Below are positions 8,422 through 17,012 of a stretch of DNA of 23,630 bases, in pieces; position 1 is the stretch's first letter, and every line of letters begins with the position of its first letter. The DNA is from Sphingobacteriales bacterium. GTDB lineage: Bacteria > Bacteroidota > Bacteroidia > Chitinophagales > Chitinophagaceae. The position numbers and the translations under genes are program-made. The notes beneath the pieces were generated by a model, which did not search any database, had not been told where the DNA came from, and saw nothing but the letters and a program-made list of their open reading frames with translations. Where the stretch lies: contig CANHUD010000007.1 of NCBI GenBank assembly GCA_947463665.1, forward strand, positions 1 through 23,630, given 5' to 3'.

Positions 8422-8535
8422 TTAGTGTTTTAACGAAATTTATCAGTTTTTTAACGGTAAATACAGGATGTAAAAAATGAAACAGCATCTTCAGGGCAAA
8501 TCTGTTTTTATCTGCTCTTTCTCCCCGGATTACCT

Positions 8536-8543
8536 TAATTTTG
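8536..8543 (+). promoter_or_regulatory. Candidate carB promoter, -7 element
   Basis: TAATTTTG is a full match to TAnnTTTG, placed so that transcription would begin near 8549, about 55 bases before the carB ATG. No TTG is visible at the -33 position, so strength or regulator dependence is uncertain. Confidence 0.5.
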
Positions 8544-8546
8544 CAA

Positions 8547-8600
8547 CCCGGGAAAACCCGGGCATTCCGGGACAAATCTTCTCTTTTTTAACTCCGGAAT
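8547..8600 (+). promoter_or_regulatory. Two inverted repeats in the carB leader (possible operator or RNA switch)
   Basis: The first element is CCCGGG-AAAA-CCCGGG at 8547-8562, which lies across the predicted transcription start. The second pairs ATTCCGG (8564-8570) with CCGGAAT (8594-8600) and ends 4 bases before the start codon. The arms are directly visible; a regulatory role is inference. Confidence 0.4.
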
Positions 8601-8604
8601 CTAC

Positions 8605-11427
8605 ATGCCTCAAGACAAATCCATCCAGACAGTTCTCATCATCGGTTCTGGGCCGATCATCATCGGCCAGGCCTGCGAATTCGATTACTCCGGCTCTCAG
8701 GCCTCCCGCAGTTTACGCGAAGAAGGGGTAAAGGTCATCCTGATCAACAGCAATCCTGCTACCATTATGACCGATCCCATGATGGCAGACAAGGTGTATC
8801 TCCTCCCCCTTACCGTAGAAAGTATTGAACAGATCCTGGAAGAAAACCAGATCGATGCCGTATTGCCTACCATGGGCGGACAAACAGCCCTCAATCTGGC
8901 CAAAGAGGCCGACGAACTGGGCATCTGGGAAAAATACAACGTCCGACTGATCGGAGTTGACATCAAAGCCATCGAGAAAGCGGAAGACCGTGAAAAATTC
9001 CGCCAGTGGATGATCCAGATGAATATTCAGGTTGCCCCCGCCAAAACAGCCAACTCTTTTCTGGAAGGGAAAGAATTCGCACAGGAAATCGGCTTTCCAC
9101 TTGTAATTCGCCCATCGTTCACGCTGGGTGGAACCGGTGGCGGATTCGTACACAGCAGAGAATTCCTGGATGAAGCCCTTAACCGGGGACTCAGTGCTTC
9201 TCCTATCCATGAAGTGCTGGTAGAAAAAGCCGTACTTGGCTGGAAAGAATATGAACTGGAACTCCTGCGCGATGCCAACGATAATGTGGTCATCATCTGT
9301 ACCGTTGAGAATTTTGACCCGATGGGTGTGCACACCGGCGACTCCATCACGGTAGCCCCTGCGATGACCCTCAGCGACACCGCCTTCCAGCTGATGCGCA
9401 ACACGGCCATCGACATGATGCGTAACCTTGGCAACTTTTCGGGTGGTTGCAATGTACAATTCGCTCTCAACCCTGAAACAGAAGAGATCATCGCCATCGA
9501 GATCAATCCCCGCGTGAGCCGGTCATCAGCCCTGGCCTCTAAAGCTACCGGTTATCCGATTGCCAAAATCGCGGCCAAACTGGCACTGGGTTTTACATTG
9601 GATGAACTGAAAAACCAGATCACCCAAACAACCTCTGCGTATTTTGAACCCGCACTCGATTATGTGATCGTTAAAATCCCGCGATGGAATTTTGATAAAT
9701 TCAAAGGCGCCAACGACACCCTGGGTCTGCAGATGAAATCGGTTGGAGAAGTTATGGCCATTGGCCGGAGCTTTACGGAAGCCGTTCAGAAAGCCTGCCA
9801 GAGCCTGGAAAACAACGCAGTTGGATTAGGCTACTACGGCCAGAGCCTTATGCATGCCGATGAGATCGTCGAATACCTGAAAACGCCCAAATGGGATCGC
9901 ATCTTCCGCATAAAGGATGCGCTAATGATGGGCATCAGCGTCAAGACCATCGTTCAGGCAACACGGATCGACCGCTGGTTTATCTATGAGATCGAAAAAA
10001 TCTGTTCCATAGAAAAACGAATCGCTAAATACAAAATGGACAGCCTCCCCCTGGAACTCCTGCGGGAAGCCAAACACCATGGATTCAGCGATGAGCAGAT
10101 CTGCCGCATCATGAAAGACGGCAGCGAAGATGCACTCTATGAAAAAAGAAAAGCAGCCGGTATCACCCGTGTGTTTAAAATGGTGGATACCTGTGCCGCA
10201 GAATTCGAAGCCAAAACGCCCTACTTCTACAGCACGTTTGAAAATGGCGGCTCCAACGAAAGCATCGTTACCGATAAAAAGAAGATCGTTGTACTTGGCT
10301 CCGGTCCTAACCGCATAGGCCAGGGTATTGAGTTCGACTACTGCTGTGTTCATGGCCTGCTCGCCATCAAAGAAGCAGGCTACGAAGCCATCATGGTCAA
10401 CTGTAACCCCGAAACCGTTTCAACCGATTTCGATGTGGCCGATAAACTCTATTTCGAACCCGTTTACTGGGAACACCTCTGGGAAATCATCGAACATGAA
10501 AAACCGGAAGGGGTGATCGTGCAACTGGGTGGACAAACAGCCCTGAAACTGGCAGAGCGCCTGCATAACAAAGGAATAAAAATCATTGGTACCAGCTTCG
10601 ACAATATGGACATCGCGGAAGACCGTGGACGGTTCAGCGATATGCTCAAAGACCTTAACATTCCTTACCCGCAATATGGCACGGCCTACTCCGTGGATGA
10701 AGCCATCGATGTGGCAAAAGAGGTGGGATTCCCCGTGCTGGTTCGCCCGTCTTATGTACTCGGCGGACAACGCATGCGGATTGTGATCAACGACGAAGAA
10801 CTGGAAAAAGCCGTTGTAAGTCTGCTCAAACACCTACCCGGAAACAAGATCCTGATCGATCATTTCCTTGATCGCTGCCAGGAAGCAGAAATTGACGCCA
10901 TATTTGATGGTGAAAATTTCCATGTGATGGGCGTAATGGAACACATCGAACCGGCAGGTATCCATAGTGGTGATTCCAATGCCGTTCTTCCCGCTTTCAA
11001 TCTTACACCGCTGGAAGTGACCACCATGGAATTCTATGCCGAAAAAATTGCCCGTGCACTCGATATCCGCGGTCTTATCAATATCCAGTTCGCCATCAAA
11101 AACGGACAGGTATTTGTGATAGAAGCCAATCCAAGAGCATCCCGTACCACGCCGTTCATCGCCAAAGCCTACCAGATCCCCTATCTGAATGTGGCAACAA
11201 AAGTGATGATGGGTACGCACAAACTCACCGATTTTAAATTTGAGAAAAAACTGAAAGGATTTGCCATAAAAGAACCCGTATTCAGTTTTGAAAAATTCCC
11301 CGGTGTCAATAAAGAACTGGGGCCTGAAATGAAATCTACCGGAGAAGCTATCCGCTTCATCAAAGACCTGAGAGACCCTTATTTCCGGCAGCTCTATAAA
11401 GAGCGAAGCATGCATCTCAGTAAATAA
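8605..11427 (+). CDS. carB: Carbamoyl-phosphate synthase large subunit (lacking the C-terminal allosteric domain)
   Basis: CarB makes carbamoyl phosphate from bicarbonate, two ATP and ammonia channelled from the CarA glutaminase, feeding pyrimidine and arginine synthesis. The 940 residues form two homologous synthetase halves. The first starts with GSGPIIIGQACEFDYSG near residue 13 and has ATP-grasp glycines in TLGGTGGGF near 170. A helical oligomerisation domain spans about 400-550, and the second half starts with VLGSGPNRIGQGIEFDYC near 556. Metal- and nucleotide-binding patterns EINPRVSRSSALASKATG and EANPRASRTTPF are intact. The protein ends at about residue 940, where the E. coli enzyme (1073 residues) would begin its MGS-like UMP/ornithine-binding domain, so that domain is missing. 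Shorter CarB of about 950 residues occurs in other Bacteroidota (recalled, not checked). carA is not in the window, and the gene is probably monocistronic. Confidence 0.97.
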   Translation: MPQDKSIQTVLIIGSGPIIIGQACEFDYSGSQASRSLREEGVKVILINSNPATIMTDPMMADKVYLLPLTVESIEQILEENQIDAVLPTMGGQTALNLAKEADELGIWEKYNVRLIGVDIKAIEKAEDREKFRQWMIQMNIQVAPAKTANSFLEGKEFAQEIGFPLVIRPSFTLGGTGGGFVHSREFLDEALNRGLSASPIHEVLVEKAVLGWKEYELELLRDANDNVVIICTVENFDPMGVHTGDSITVAPAMTLSDTAFQLMRNTAIDMMRNLGNFSGGCNVQFALNPETEEIIAIEINPRVSRSSALASKATGYPIAKIAAKLALGFTLDELKNQITQTTSAYFEPALDYVIVKIPRWNFDKFKGANDTLGLQMKSVGEVMAIGRSFTEAVQKACQSLENNAVGLGYYGQSLMHADEIVEYLKTPKWDRIFRIKDALMMGISVKTIVQATRIDRWFIYEIEKICSIEKRIAKYKMDSLPLELLREAKHHGFSDEQICRIMKDGSEDALYEKRKAAGITRVFKMVDTCAAEFEAKTPYFYSTFENGGSNESIVTDKKKIVVLGSGPNRIGQGIEFDYCCVHGLLAIKEAGYEAIMVNCNPETVSTDFDVADKLYFEPVYWEHLWEIIEHEKPEGVIVQLGGQTALKLAERLHNKGIKIIGTSFDNMDIAEDRGRFSDMLKDLNIPYPQYGTAYSVDEAIDVAKEVGFPVLVRPSYVLGGQRMRIVINDEELEKAVVSLLKHLPGNKILIDHFLDRCQEAEIDAIFDGENFHVMGVMEHIEPAGIHSGDSNAVLPAFNLTPLEVTTMEFYAEKIARALDIRGLINIQFAIKNGQVFVIEANPRASRTTPFIAKAYQIPYLNVATKVMMGTHKLTDFKFEKKLKGFAIKEPVFSFEKFPGVNKELGPEMKSTGEAIRFIKDLRDPYFRQLYKERSMHLSK

Positions 11428-11445
11428 ATCTTCGTACATCTTCGT

Positions 11446-11474
11446 AGAGGCTGCCCACCGGGCGGCCTCTTTTT
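11446..11474 (+). terminator. Intrinsic terminator after carB
   Basis: An 11-bp stem pairs AGAGGCTGCCC with GGGCGGCCTCT (one T-G wobble), closes on an ACC loop and runs into TTTTT from 11470, followed by GTTTT. It lies 19 bases after the carB stop and is a textbook rho-independent terminator that separates carB from comEC. Confidence 0.92.
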
Positions 11475-11563
11475 GTTTTACCACATCGGCTATCCGTTTT
11501 TTTCTGTCTCCAAACCGGTGAAAACACTTTTGACCTCTTTTAATTCCTGCCGAACTTGCCCAC

Positions 11564-13147
11564 GTGAAAAAAGCATTTCACTGGTGGTACGATATGCCGA
11601 TGATACGGATCATCCTGCCTTTTCTGGCAGGCATCCTTTCGTATAACCATGGTATATACTACCCTATATGGATATTATCATTTATACTATCGTTTTTAGT
11701 TATTGCAATCATAATTATACCTGCCAGGCCTGGCAACTGGAGAGAACATGTATGGCTCAAATCTACACTGATCAAGGCAGGCCTGTGCTTGACTGGCTGG
11801 ATACTGAGTTATGTACACGATATACGAAACCGGAGCAACTGGTTTGCCGGATTTCATGCTGATACCATCATTTTAAGGCTTAGCAGTGAACCCTCGGCCG
11901 GTAAATTTTACAAGACCGCAACGGCAGATATACTTTTTGTACAAACAACACAAAAATGGCAGGAAGTGAAAGGAAAAAGCAGAGTCCGTCTTCCGGCAGA
12001 TACGCATTTTTCGGAAGGCGATGTGCTTCTAACTACCGGGAAGGTACACCCCATTCCGGATACCGGACCACAAAAGAGCTTTGCCCGTTACTTAGCCATT
12101 CAGGGAATTTATCATGACTTTCGGCCAAACAGGAACCAGCTGATCCTGCTGGCTGCAGAAAAGAACAGACCTGATCGGATCGGACGTATACGAGACCAGA
12201 TACTAAACATACTGGATAGCTATTTCACCCTGCCGGAAGTACGAGGTCTGGCAAAAGCCCTTTTGGTGGGCTATCGGGGAGAATTGGAAAAAGAACTCAG
12301 TTTAGCCTATTCCAAAACAGGCGTTGTACATGTGATTGCCATATCAGGACTCCATCTTGGATTGATCTATGGGCTTTTGCTGCTGATCCTTCGTCCGCTC
12401 AGCCATTTACCGGGTTTTCGGATTTCCGGTGGCCTTCTCATACTGATCGTTCTCTGGATTTTCACACTCGTCTGCGGGGCCTCCCCTTCCGTTGTGCGGA
12501 GTGCGATTATGTTTTCCTTTCTGATAACCGGGAATATAATTCACAGCAGGCCTATGGCTGGTAACATGCTGGCGGCATCTGCGCTGGTCATGCTGATTGC
12601 CAATCCGATGGTTGTTTACGACATAGGTTTTCAGCTAAGTTATGCCGCTGTAGGAAGTCTTCTGGTATATAACAAAGCTATAAGTTCACTTTATACCCCT
12701 GACAACGGCATCCTGGCGATGGCATGGAGCAGTATTTCCACATCGCTGTCGGCCCAAATCCTCACCACCCCTTTTGTATTGTATCATTTCCATCAATTTC
12801 CCCTGTTGTTTCTGCTGGCCAATCTAGTAGCCATTCCGCTTTCAGGCATCGCGCTACTGCTGCTCATTCTTATTTGCGCACTTTTCCTGTTGTCGATTCC
12901 TGCCCACTGGGTGGCCATAGCCACGGAATGGACCATACGGCTGATGAACGATCGTGTCCTTGCATTGGCAGGATTACCCTTCGGGTTATGGGAGGCCATT
13001 CCTTTCAGCATAAGCAGTCTTATCTGCAGTCTTCTCTTTATCGGTTCGATAACAACCTGGTTGACGATAAAAAAGCAACAAGCGCTGCAGGCTTCCCTGG
13101 TAATACTTATCATCTGGGGGGTTATCACCCGATATTCTTCCGGATAA
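11564..13147 (+). CDS. comEC: ComEC/Rec2-family DNA-uptake channel protein (short form)
   Basis: ComEC forms the inner-membrane channel that brings single-stranded DNA into the cytoplasm during natural transformation. The 527-residue product has N-terminal helices, a periplasmic OB-like DUF4131 segment at about 85-215 (KGKSRVRL, GDVLLTTGKV), and the Competence domain with the signature VHVIAISGLHLGL at about 255-267. Many membrane helices continue almost to the C-terminus. The protein ends in WGVITRYSSG with no metallo-beta-lactamase-like domain, which many ComEC proteins carry. No continuation of it is present in the 48 bases before purH. The start is GTG at 11564; ATG codons at 11594 or 11600 would drop the WxxxPMIR segment that precedes the first helix. 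The name follows the family; competence in this organism is not shown. Confidence 0.88.
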   Translation: MKKAFHWWYDMPMIRIILPFLAGILSYNHGIYYPIWILSFILSFLVIAIIIIPARPGNWREHVWLKSTLIKAGLCLTGWILSYVHDIRNRSNWFAGFHADTIILRLSSEPSAGKFYKTATADILFVQTTQKWQEVKGKSRVRLPADTHFSEGDVLLTTGKVHPIPDTGPQKSFARYLAIQGIYHDFRPNRNQLILLAAEKNRPDRIGRIRDQILNILDSYFTLPEVRGLAKALLVGYRGELEKELSLAYSKTGVVHVIAISGLHLGLIYGLLLLILRPLSHLPGFRISGGLLILIVLWIFTLVCGASPSVVRSAIMFSFLITGNIIHSRPMAGNMLAASALVMLIANPMVVYDIGFQLSYAAVGSLLVYNKAISSLYTPDNGILAMAWSSISTSLSAQILTTPFVLYHFHQFPLLFLLANLVAIPLSGIALLLLILICALFLLSIPAHWVAIATEWTIRLMNDRVLALAGLPFGLWEAIPFSISSLICSLLFIGSITTWLTIKKQQALQASLVILIIWGVITRYSSG

Positions 13148-13151
13148 GAAT

Positions 13152-13159
13152 TACCTTTG
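13152..13159 (+). promoter_or_regulatory. Candidate purH promoter, -7 element
   Basis: TACCTTTG matches TAnnTTTG exactly, starting 4 bases after the comEC stop. It predicts a leader of about 30 bases before the purH ATG. The TTG inside this motif opens the purH frame early but is better read as promoter sequence. No -33 TTG is evident. Confidence 0.5.
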
Positions 13160-13195
13160 CGTTTTCATCCATATCACAGAAGGAATCAAACCAAC

Positions 13196-14710
13196 ATGAA
13201 CAAAAAAATCAGGTCCGCACTGATCTCCGTTTTTTACAAAGACGGTCTGGAACCCATCGTACGTGAACTCGCGGCACAGGATGTAGTCATTTATTCAACA
13301 GGTGGTACGCAGCAGTTCATTGAATCGCTAAACATTGACTGTGTACCCGTGGAATCCATCACCTCCTATCCCAGTATCCTGGGAGGCCGTGTGAAAACCC
13401 TTCATCCAAAGGTCTTCGGAGCTATTCTGGGAAGAAGGAATGTGCCTCAGGACGTAGAGGAAATGAAACAATATGACATTCCGGAGTTTGATCTTGTGAT
13501 CGTGGATCTCTACCCGTTCGAAGAAACCATTGCCCAGACCAGCGAAGAAAAACTGATCATAGAAAAAATAGATATAGGCGGACCTTCCATGATCCGGGCC
13601 GCAGCAAAAAATTTCCGTGATCTGGCCGTTGTAGCGTCCAGAGATCAGTATGGATACCTGCTGGAACTGCTGAAGGTTCAAAACGGAGAAACCACCCTGG
13701 AACAGCGTCGCTATCTCGCAGCCAAAGCCTTTGGTATCGTTGCCAACTATGATGTAGCCATCGCAGGTTATTTCGAGGCATCGGAAGATTTCTTCCTTAC
13801 ATCCGCACCATCGCCCAAAGCCATGCGCTATGGTGAAAATCCGCATCAGAATGCCCAATTTTACGGCAATACGAGCAAACTGTTCACCCAGCTGAACGGA
13901 AAGGAATTATCCTATAACAACCTCGTGGATGCTGAAGCGGCCATGCAGCTGATCCGTGAGTTTGATGGCCAGTCCTTCGTATTTGCCATCATTAAACACA
14001 CCAATGTTTGTGGGGTTGCCAAGAGAAACACAGTAGCAGAAGCTTGGACAGCGGCACTGGCCGGAGATCCGGAATCTGCGTTTGGGGGAGTGCTGGTAAC
14101 AAATGGCACCATCGACAAAGCCACTGCTGAAGCGATAAACGAAATTTTCTTCGAAGTACTGGTAGCGCCGGCCTTCGATGCAGATGCGCTTCTTATACTT
14201 CAATCCAAAAAGAACCGGATTCTACTGCAACAGCACGAACCGGTTGCGTATGGCCAGCAGTTCAAATCACTGCTGGGTGGTGTACTCGTGCAGGAGCAGG
14301 ACCAGGGGAATACAGAAAAATGGGAAGAAGCAGGTGCACGTGAAACCACTGCTGCAGAAAAAGAAGACCTGAATTTTGCCAATCTCGTCTGTAAACACCT
14401 GAAATCAAATGCCATCGCATTGGTTAAAGATCTGCAGCTGGTAGGCAAAGGATGCGGACAAACCTCCAGGGTGGATGCGCTTCGTCATGCCATTGAAAAA
14501 GCAAAACAATTCCAGTTTGACCTGAAGGGTGCTGTGATGGCCAGTGATGCATTCTTCCCCTTCAGCGACTGTGTACAGATGGGTCATGCAGAAGGGATCA
14601 CAGCCTTTATCCAACCGGGTGGATCCATCCGGGATAAAGACTCTATCACCTACTGCCACGAAAACGGACTTGCACTGGTGATGACGGGCATGCGCCATTT
14701 CCGTCATTAA
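13196..14710 (+). CDS. purH: Bifunctional AICAR formyltransferase/IMP cyclohydrolase
   Basis: PurH carries out the last two steps of de novo purine synthesis, formylating AICAR with 10-formyltetrahydrofolate and closing the ring to IMP, in the cytosol. The 504-residue product has an N-terminal MGS-like cyclohydrolase domain (SVFYKDGLEPI, YSTGGT, GGRVKTLHPKVFGAIL). It is followed by the transformylase domain with YGENPHQ, Lys267-His268 in KHTNVCG, SDAFFPFSD and the C-terminal end MRHFRH. The family residues Lys267 and His268 fall at the same numbers as in E. coli. The ATG at 13196 was preferred over an upstream in-frame TTG at 13157 because the conserved domain begins right after it and the TTG is part of a promoter-like motif. 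Length is normal for the family. Confidence 0.97.
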   Translation: MNKKIRSALISVFYKDGLEPIVRELAAQDVVIYSTGGTQQFIESLNIDCVPVESITSYPSILGGRVKTLHPKVFGAILGRRNVPQDVEEMKQYDIPEFDLVIVDLYPFEETIAQTSEEKLIIEKIDIGGPSMIRAAAKNFRDLAVVASRDQYGYLLELLKVQNGETTLEQRRYLAAKAFGIVANYDVAIAGYFEASEDFFLTSAPSPKAMRYGENPHQNAQFYGNTSKLFTQLNGKELSYNNLVDAEAAMQLIREFDGQSFVFAIIKHTNVCGVAKRNTVAEAWTAALAGDPESAFGGVLVTNGTIDKATAEAINEIFFEVLVAPAFDADALLILQSKKNRILLQQHEPVAYGQQFKSLLGGVLVQEQDQGNTEKWEEAGARETTAAEKEDLNFANLVCKHLKSNAIALVKDLQLVGKGCGQTSRVDALRHAIEKAKQFQFDLKGAVMASDAFFPFSDCVQMGHAEGITAFIQPGGSIRDKDSITYCHENGLALVMTGMRHFRH

Positions 14711-14736
14711 CAAAATGCCGATGTAAACCGCCTATT

Positions 14737-15711
14737 TTGAAGCAGCAACTTTACGATATATACGGTCAGATCCGACAAACGATCCAGCCTTTACACCCCA
14801 AAAAACAGTCGGAACGCACAAAAGCATTCCTGGCTCTGGGTGTTGTAAGTTTTTTCTGGGGAACTACCTGGCTGGCATCCAAAATCGGTGTACGAAATAT
14901 GCCGGGCTTACAATTGGCCGGTATCCGCCAGCTGCTTGGCGGAGGTATCTACACTTTGTTTTTTTTAGTTCAGGGTTATAAATGGCCCAATCGCAAACAA
15001 CTGGTCCAGTTTATCTGGATGAGCATTCTGATGTTTGTGATCAGCAACGGTTTCAGCACCTGGTCGCTTCAATACATACCAAGCGGACTGGGTGCTGTGA
15101 TCGGTGCGATGGCTCCCCTCTGGATCGCCCTTTTCAGTGTACTTTTTTTCCGCGAAAGCAGGTTGAACATCACGGCTATATTCGGGCTGGTGCTGGGTTT
15201 TGGAGGCATTGTGATCATTTTCTCTGATTATCTGGAAGCGTTGTTCCAGTCATCTTTTATCCTCGGCGTGATCCTGGGCATCATCGCCACCATGACCTGG
15301 GCTCTGGGTACCTTATACACCGTACAGCATGCAAAAGACCTCAACGCTTATTACAGTCTTGGCTGGCAGATGTTACTAAGTGGGGTCATCCTCACCGGTA
15401 TTGCCTGGGGAAGCGGAGATGCCATTCCGTTATCGGAAACGACACCGGAAACCTGGTACGCCATAACCTATCTGGTTATCATCGGCTCCATTATCACCTT
15501 TGCCGCATTCATCTACTGTCTGAAACGGCTTCCTCCGGCACAATCATCTGTTTATGCATACATCAATCCGATTGTGGCCGTACTGATCGGCGCCATCCTG
15601 AACAATGAGAAACTCAACCTGATCATTGCCATCGGAACCGCTGTTACCATTTTGGGAGTCTACCTGGTGAATACCGGATTCAAGAGATCGTCGATCGAAA
15701 AAGAAAGCTGA
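14737..15711 (+). CDS. EamA-domain drug/metabolite transporter (DMT superfamily)
   Basis: This is an inner-membrane transporter with ten predicted helices in two EamA repeats. Repeat 1 begins LALGVVSFFWGTTWLASKIG at about residue 32, and repeat 2 begins FILGVILGIIATMTWALGTLY at about 174. The internal SSVYAYINPIVAVLIGAILNNEKL motif is typical of the family. Substrates of DMT exporters are diverse (amino acids, nucleobases, metabolites) and cannot be told from sequence. No ATG precedes the first helix. TTG at 14737 is the best codon in a frame that stays open back past the purH stop, so the 30-residue hydrophilic leader and start are uncertain. It follows purH by 26 bases and converges with the deacetylase-like gene 2 bases away. 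Confidence 0.88.
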   Translation: MKQQLYDIYGQIRQTIQPLHPKKQSERTKAFLALGVVSFFWGTTWLASKIGVRNMPGLQLAGIRQLLGGGIYTLFFLVQGYKWPNRKQLVQFIWMSILMFVISNGFSTWSLQYIPSGLGAVIGAMAPLWIALFSVLFFRESRLNITAIFGLVLGFGGIVIIFSDYLEALFQSSFILGVILGIIATMTWALGTLYTVQHAKDLNAYYSLGWQMLLSGVILTGIAWGSGDAIPLSETTPETWYAITYLVIIGSIITFAAFIYCLKRLPPAQSSVYAYINPIVAVLIGAILNNEKLNLIIAIGTAVTILGVYLVNTGFKRSSIEKES

Positions 15712-15713
15712 TA

Positions 15714-17012
15714 TTAGATCTCCCAGTACAATTCGTTTTCCAGAAAAAGTTCGTACACTTCTTTCCAACCGGTAAAGGAAGGGTCTGTTCCAAAAAAATT
15801 ATTATGCCAGATAACCAGCATCTGGCCGGATACTTTTTTCAGTACATCCCTGTACTGACAAAGCTCTTCAAAGGCTTTGGCAGGGGTTAGTTTTTGCTCA
15901 TAATAGCTATTGGCATCCATCCAGCAGAAAGGATGCACCAGCAGATCGGTTTCTTCATTTACAGACAGATCAAACCAGAGAAAAGGTACACTGACTGAAG
16001 CCCTGAATCCGTTGATCGTTCCATAACCCATTGAAAAATCATGGCGAATGCCCATGGCCAGCAACCGACGGTAGCCTTCAGGCAATCCAAACCGTAAATA
16101 ATGATACCGGCTATAATCAACCGGCTCACCGGTTATATCTGTGAAGACTTCTACTTCTTCCTTTAGTGTTGCATCGCAGGAACCGGAAGCCCAGGAAGGA
16201 TGAATCCCCGTCCGATAACCCATTGCATGATAAAGGATCAGCTCTTTTAGTGGTTGTACCGATGGCAGAATGTGTTTGTCATACGATCCATTTTGTTTAG
16301 CAACCATAAAAAAATAGAACGGACGAAGCTGATGCTTAAGATGAAGCGCATCCATCCATTCATATACGTCAAACGGATCCTGCTTTTTTCGTTTTAACAC
16401 CTCCAGCCTATGTGTTACATCTTTCCAGTTGCCCGATAAAAAATCTCTGAAGATGCCGCCTGCATTCCGTCTGAAACCTTTGTGCAGCCAGCTCCAGGCC
16501 TGGTCGATATCGTAGGTAGGCTGAAACCGAAACAGTCTCGGTTCCGGTGTAACCCCTTTCAATTCCCTTCGAAGGGACATCGCCCAAAGTTCTATCAACG
16601 GTAGTTGAAGAAAATTGTACTGATAGGCCAGACTTTGATCGTGTGCAAACCGACCGTACAAATCCTTAGTATGTGGGAGGTATTCTTCGTACCGACTCAA
16701 CAGAAAGAAAGATGCTGAAAAAATATCGAACGGAATATCACCTCCCGTCAGAAAAAAAACGGGAGTATCCTGCCATCTGGCAAAAATAAAGCTATGCGGA
16801 TGAACATCTTCCTCCTCTAATAACCCATATGGTTTAACATGGAGTACATCCGGACTGATCCGGTCCTCACTATAGGCAATTCTGGGTCCGTTGAATACCC
16901 TGAATTCTTCGCAGTCATTTGTAATACGAAAGGATATTCCGCAGAGTTCTTTTAACAGATATCGGGTGATATATTGAAACCGGGAACCAGATTTCCTTGT
17001 ATAGACAAGCAT
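15714..17012 (-). CDS. Polysaccharide deacetylase-like protein (DUF7033-type N-terminal domain)
   Basis: The 432-residue protein has no signal peptide. It resembles Bacteroidota proteins annotated as polysaccharide deacetylases: an N-terminal domain at about 1-130 including FFLLSRYEEY, then a divergent carbohydrate-esterase-4-like barrel. In place of the usual TFDDG it has TYDIDQAW with Asp168 and Asp170, and GIHPS with His271 may provide a metal ligand. A further His occurs in VIWHNN near the end. Enzyme activity is uncertain because the motifs are degenerate. Its ATG shares a base with the lutB stop (TGATG), so it is translationally coupled to lutB. I recall the family from similar gene products and could not search; DUF naming is tentative. 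Confidence 0.75.
   Translation of the reverse strand: MLVYTRKSGSRFQYITRYLLKELCGISFRITNDCEEFRVFNGPRIAYSEDRISPDVLHVKPYGLLEEEDVHPHSFIFARWQDTPVFFLTGGDIPFDIFSASFFLLSRYEEYLPHTKDLYGRFAHDQSLAYQYNFLQLPLIELWAMSLRRELKGVTPEPRLFRFQPTYDIDQAWSWLHKGFRRNAGGIFRDFLSGNWKDVTHRLEVLKRKKQDPFDVYEWMDALHLKHQLRPFYFFMVAKQNGSYDKHILPSVQPLKELILYHAMGYRTGIHPSWASGSCDATLKEEVEVFTDITGEPVDYSRYHYLRFGLPEGYRRLLAMGIRHDFSMGYGTINGFRASVSVPFLWFDLSVNEETDLLVHPFCWMDANSYYEQKLTPAKAFEELCQYRDVLKKVSGQMLVIWHNNFFGTDPSFTGWKEVYELFLENELYWEI

Noticed and set aside
8713..9459. A 248-codon open frame on the minus strand inside carB
   Set aside because: It lies opposite a strongly conserved part of carB, has no recognisable domain, and overlaps another antisense frame. 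Open antisense frames follow from carB codon use. The same holds for the 216-codon frame opposite 10834-11484.
11428..11445. Short tandem ATCTTCGTA repeat after carB
   Set aside because: Two 9-base copies next to the terminator, without further copies or any gene link; most likely local slippage.
13157..13195. Earlier TTG start for purH
   Set aside because: It lies inside a TAnnTTTG promoter-like motif and would add 13 residues absent from the conserved domain; ATG at 13196 fits the family.
14681..14707. Inverted repeat ATGACGG...CCGTCAT at the end of purH, as a terminator
   Set aside because: It falls within the last conserved codons of purH and has no T run after it, so an intrinsic terminator is not supported.
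14733..14739. TATTTTG as a promoter element for the EamA transporter
   Set aside because: It is one base short of TAnnTTTG and overlaps the proposed TTG start, so it cannot serve a transcript that includes that start.
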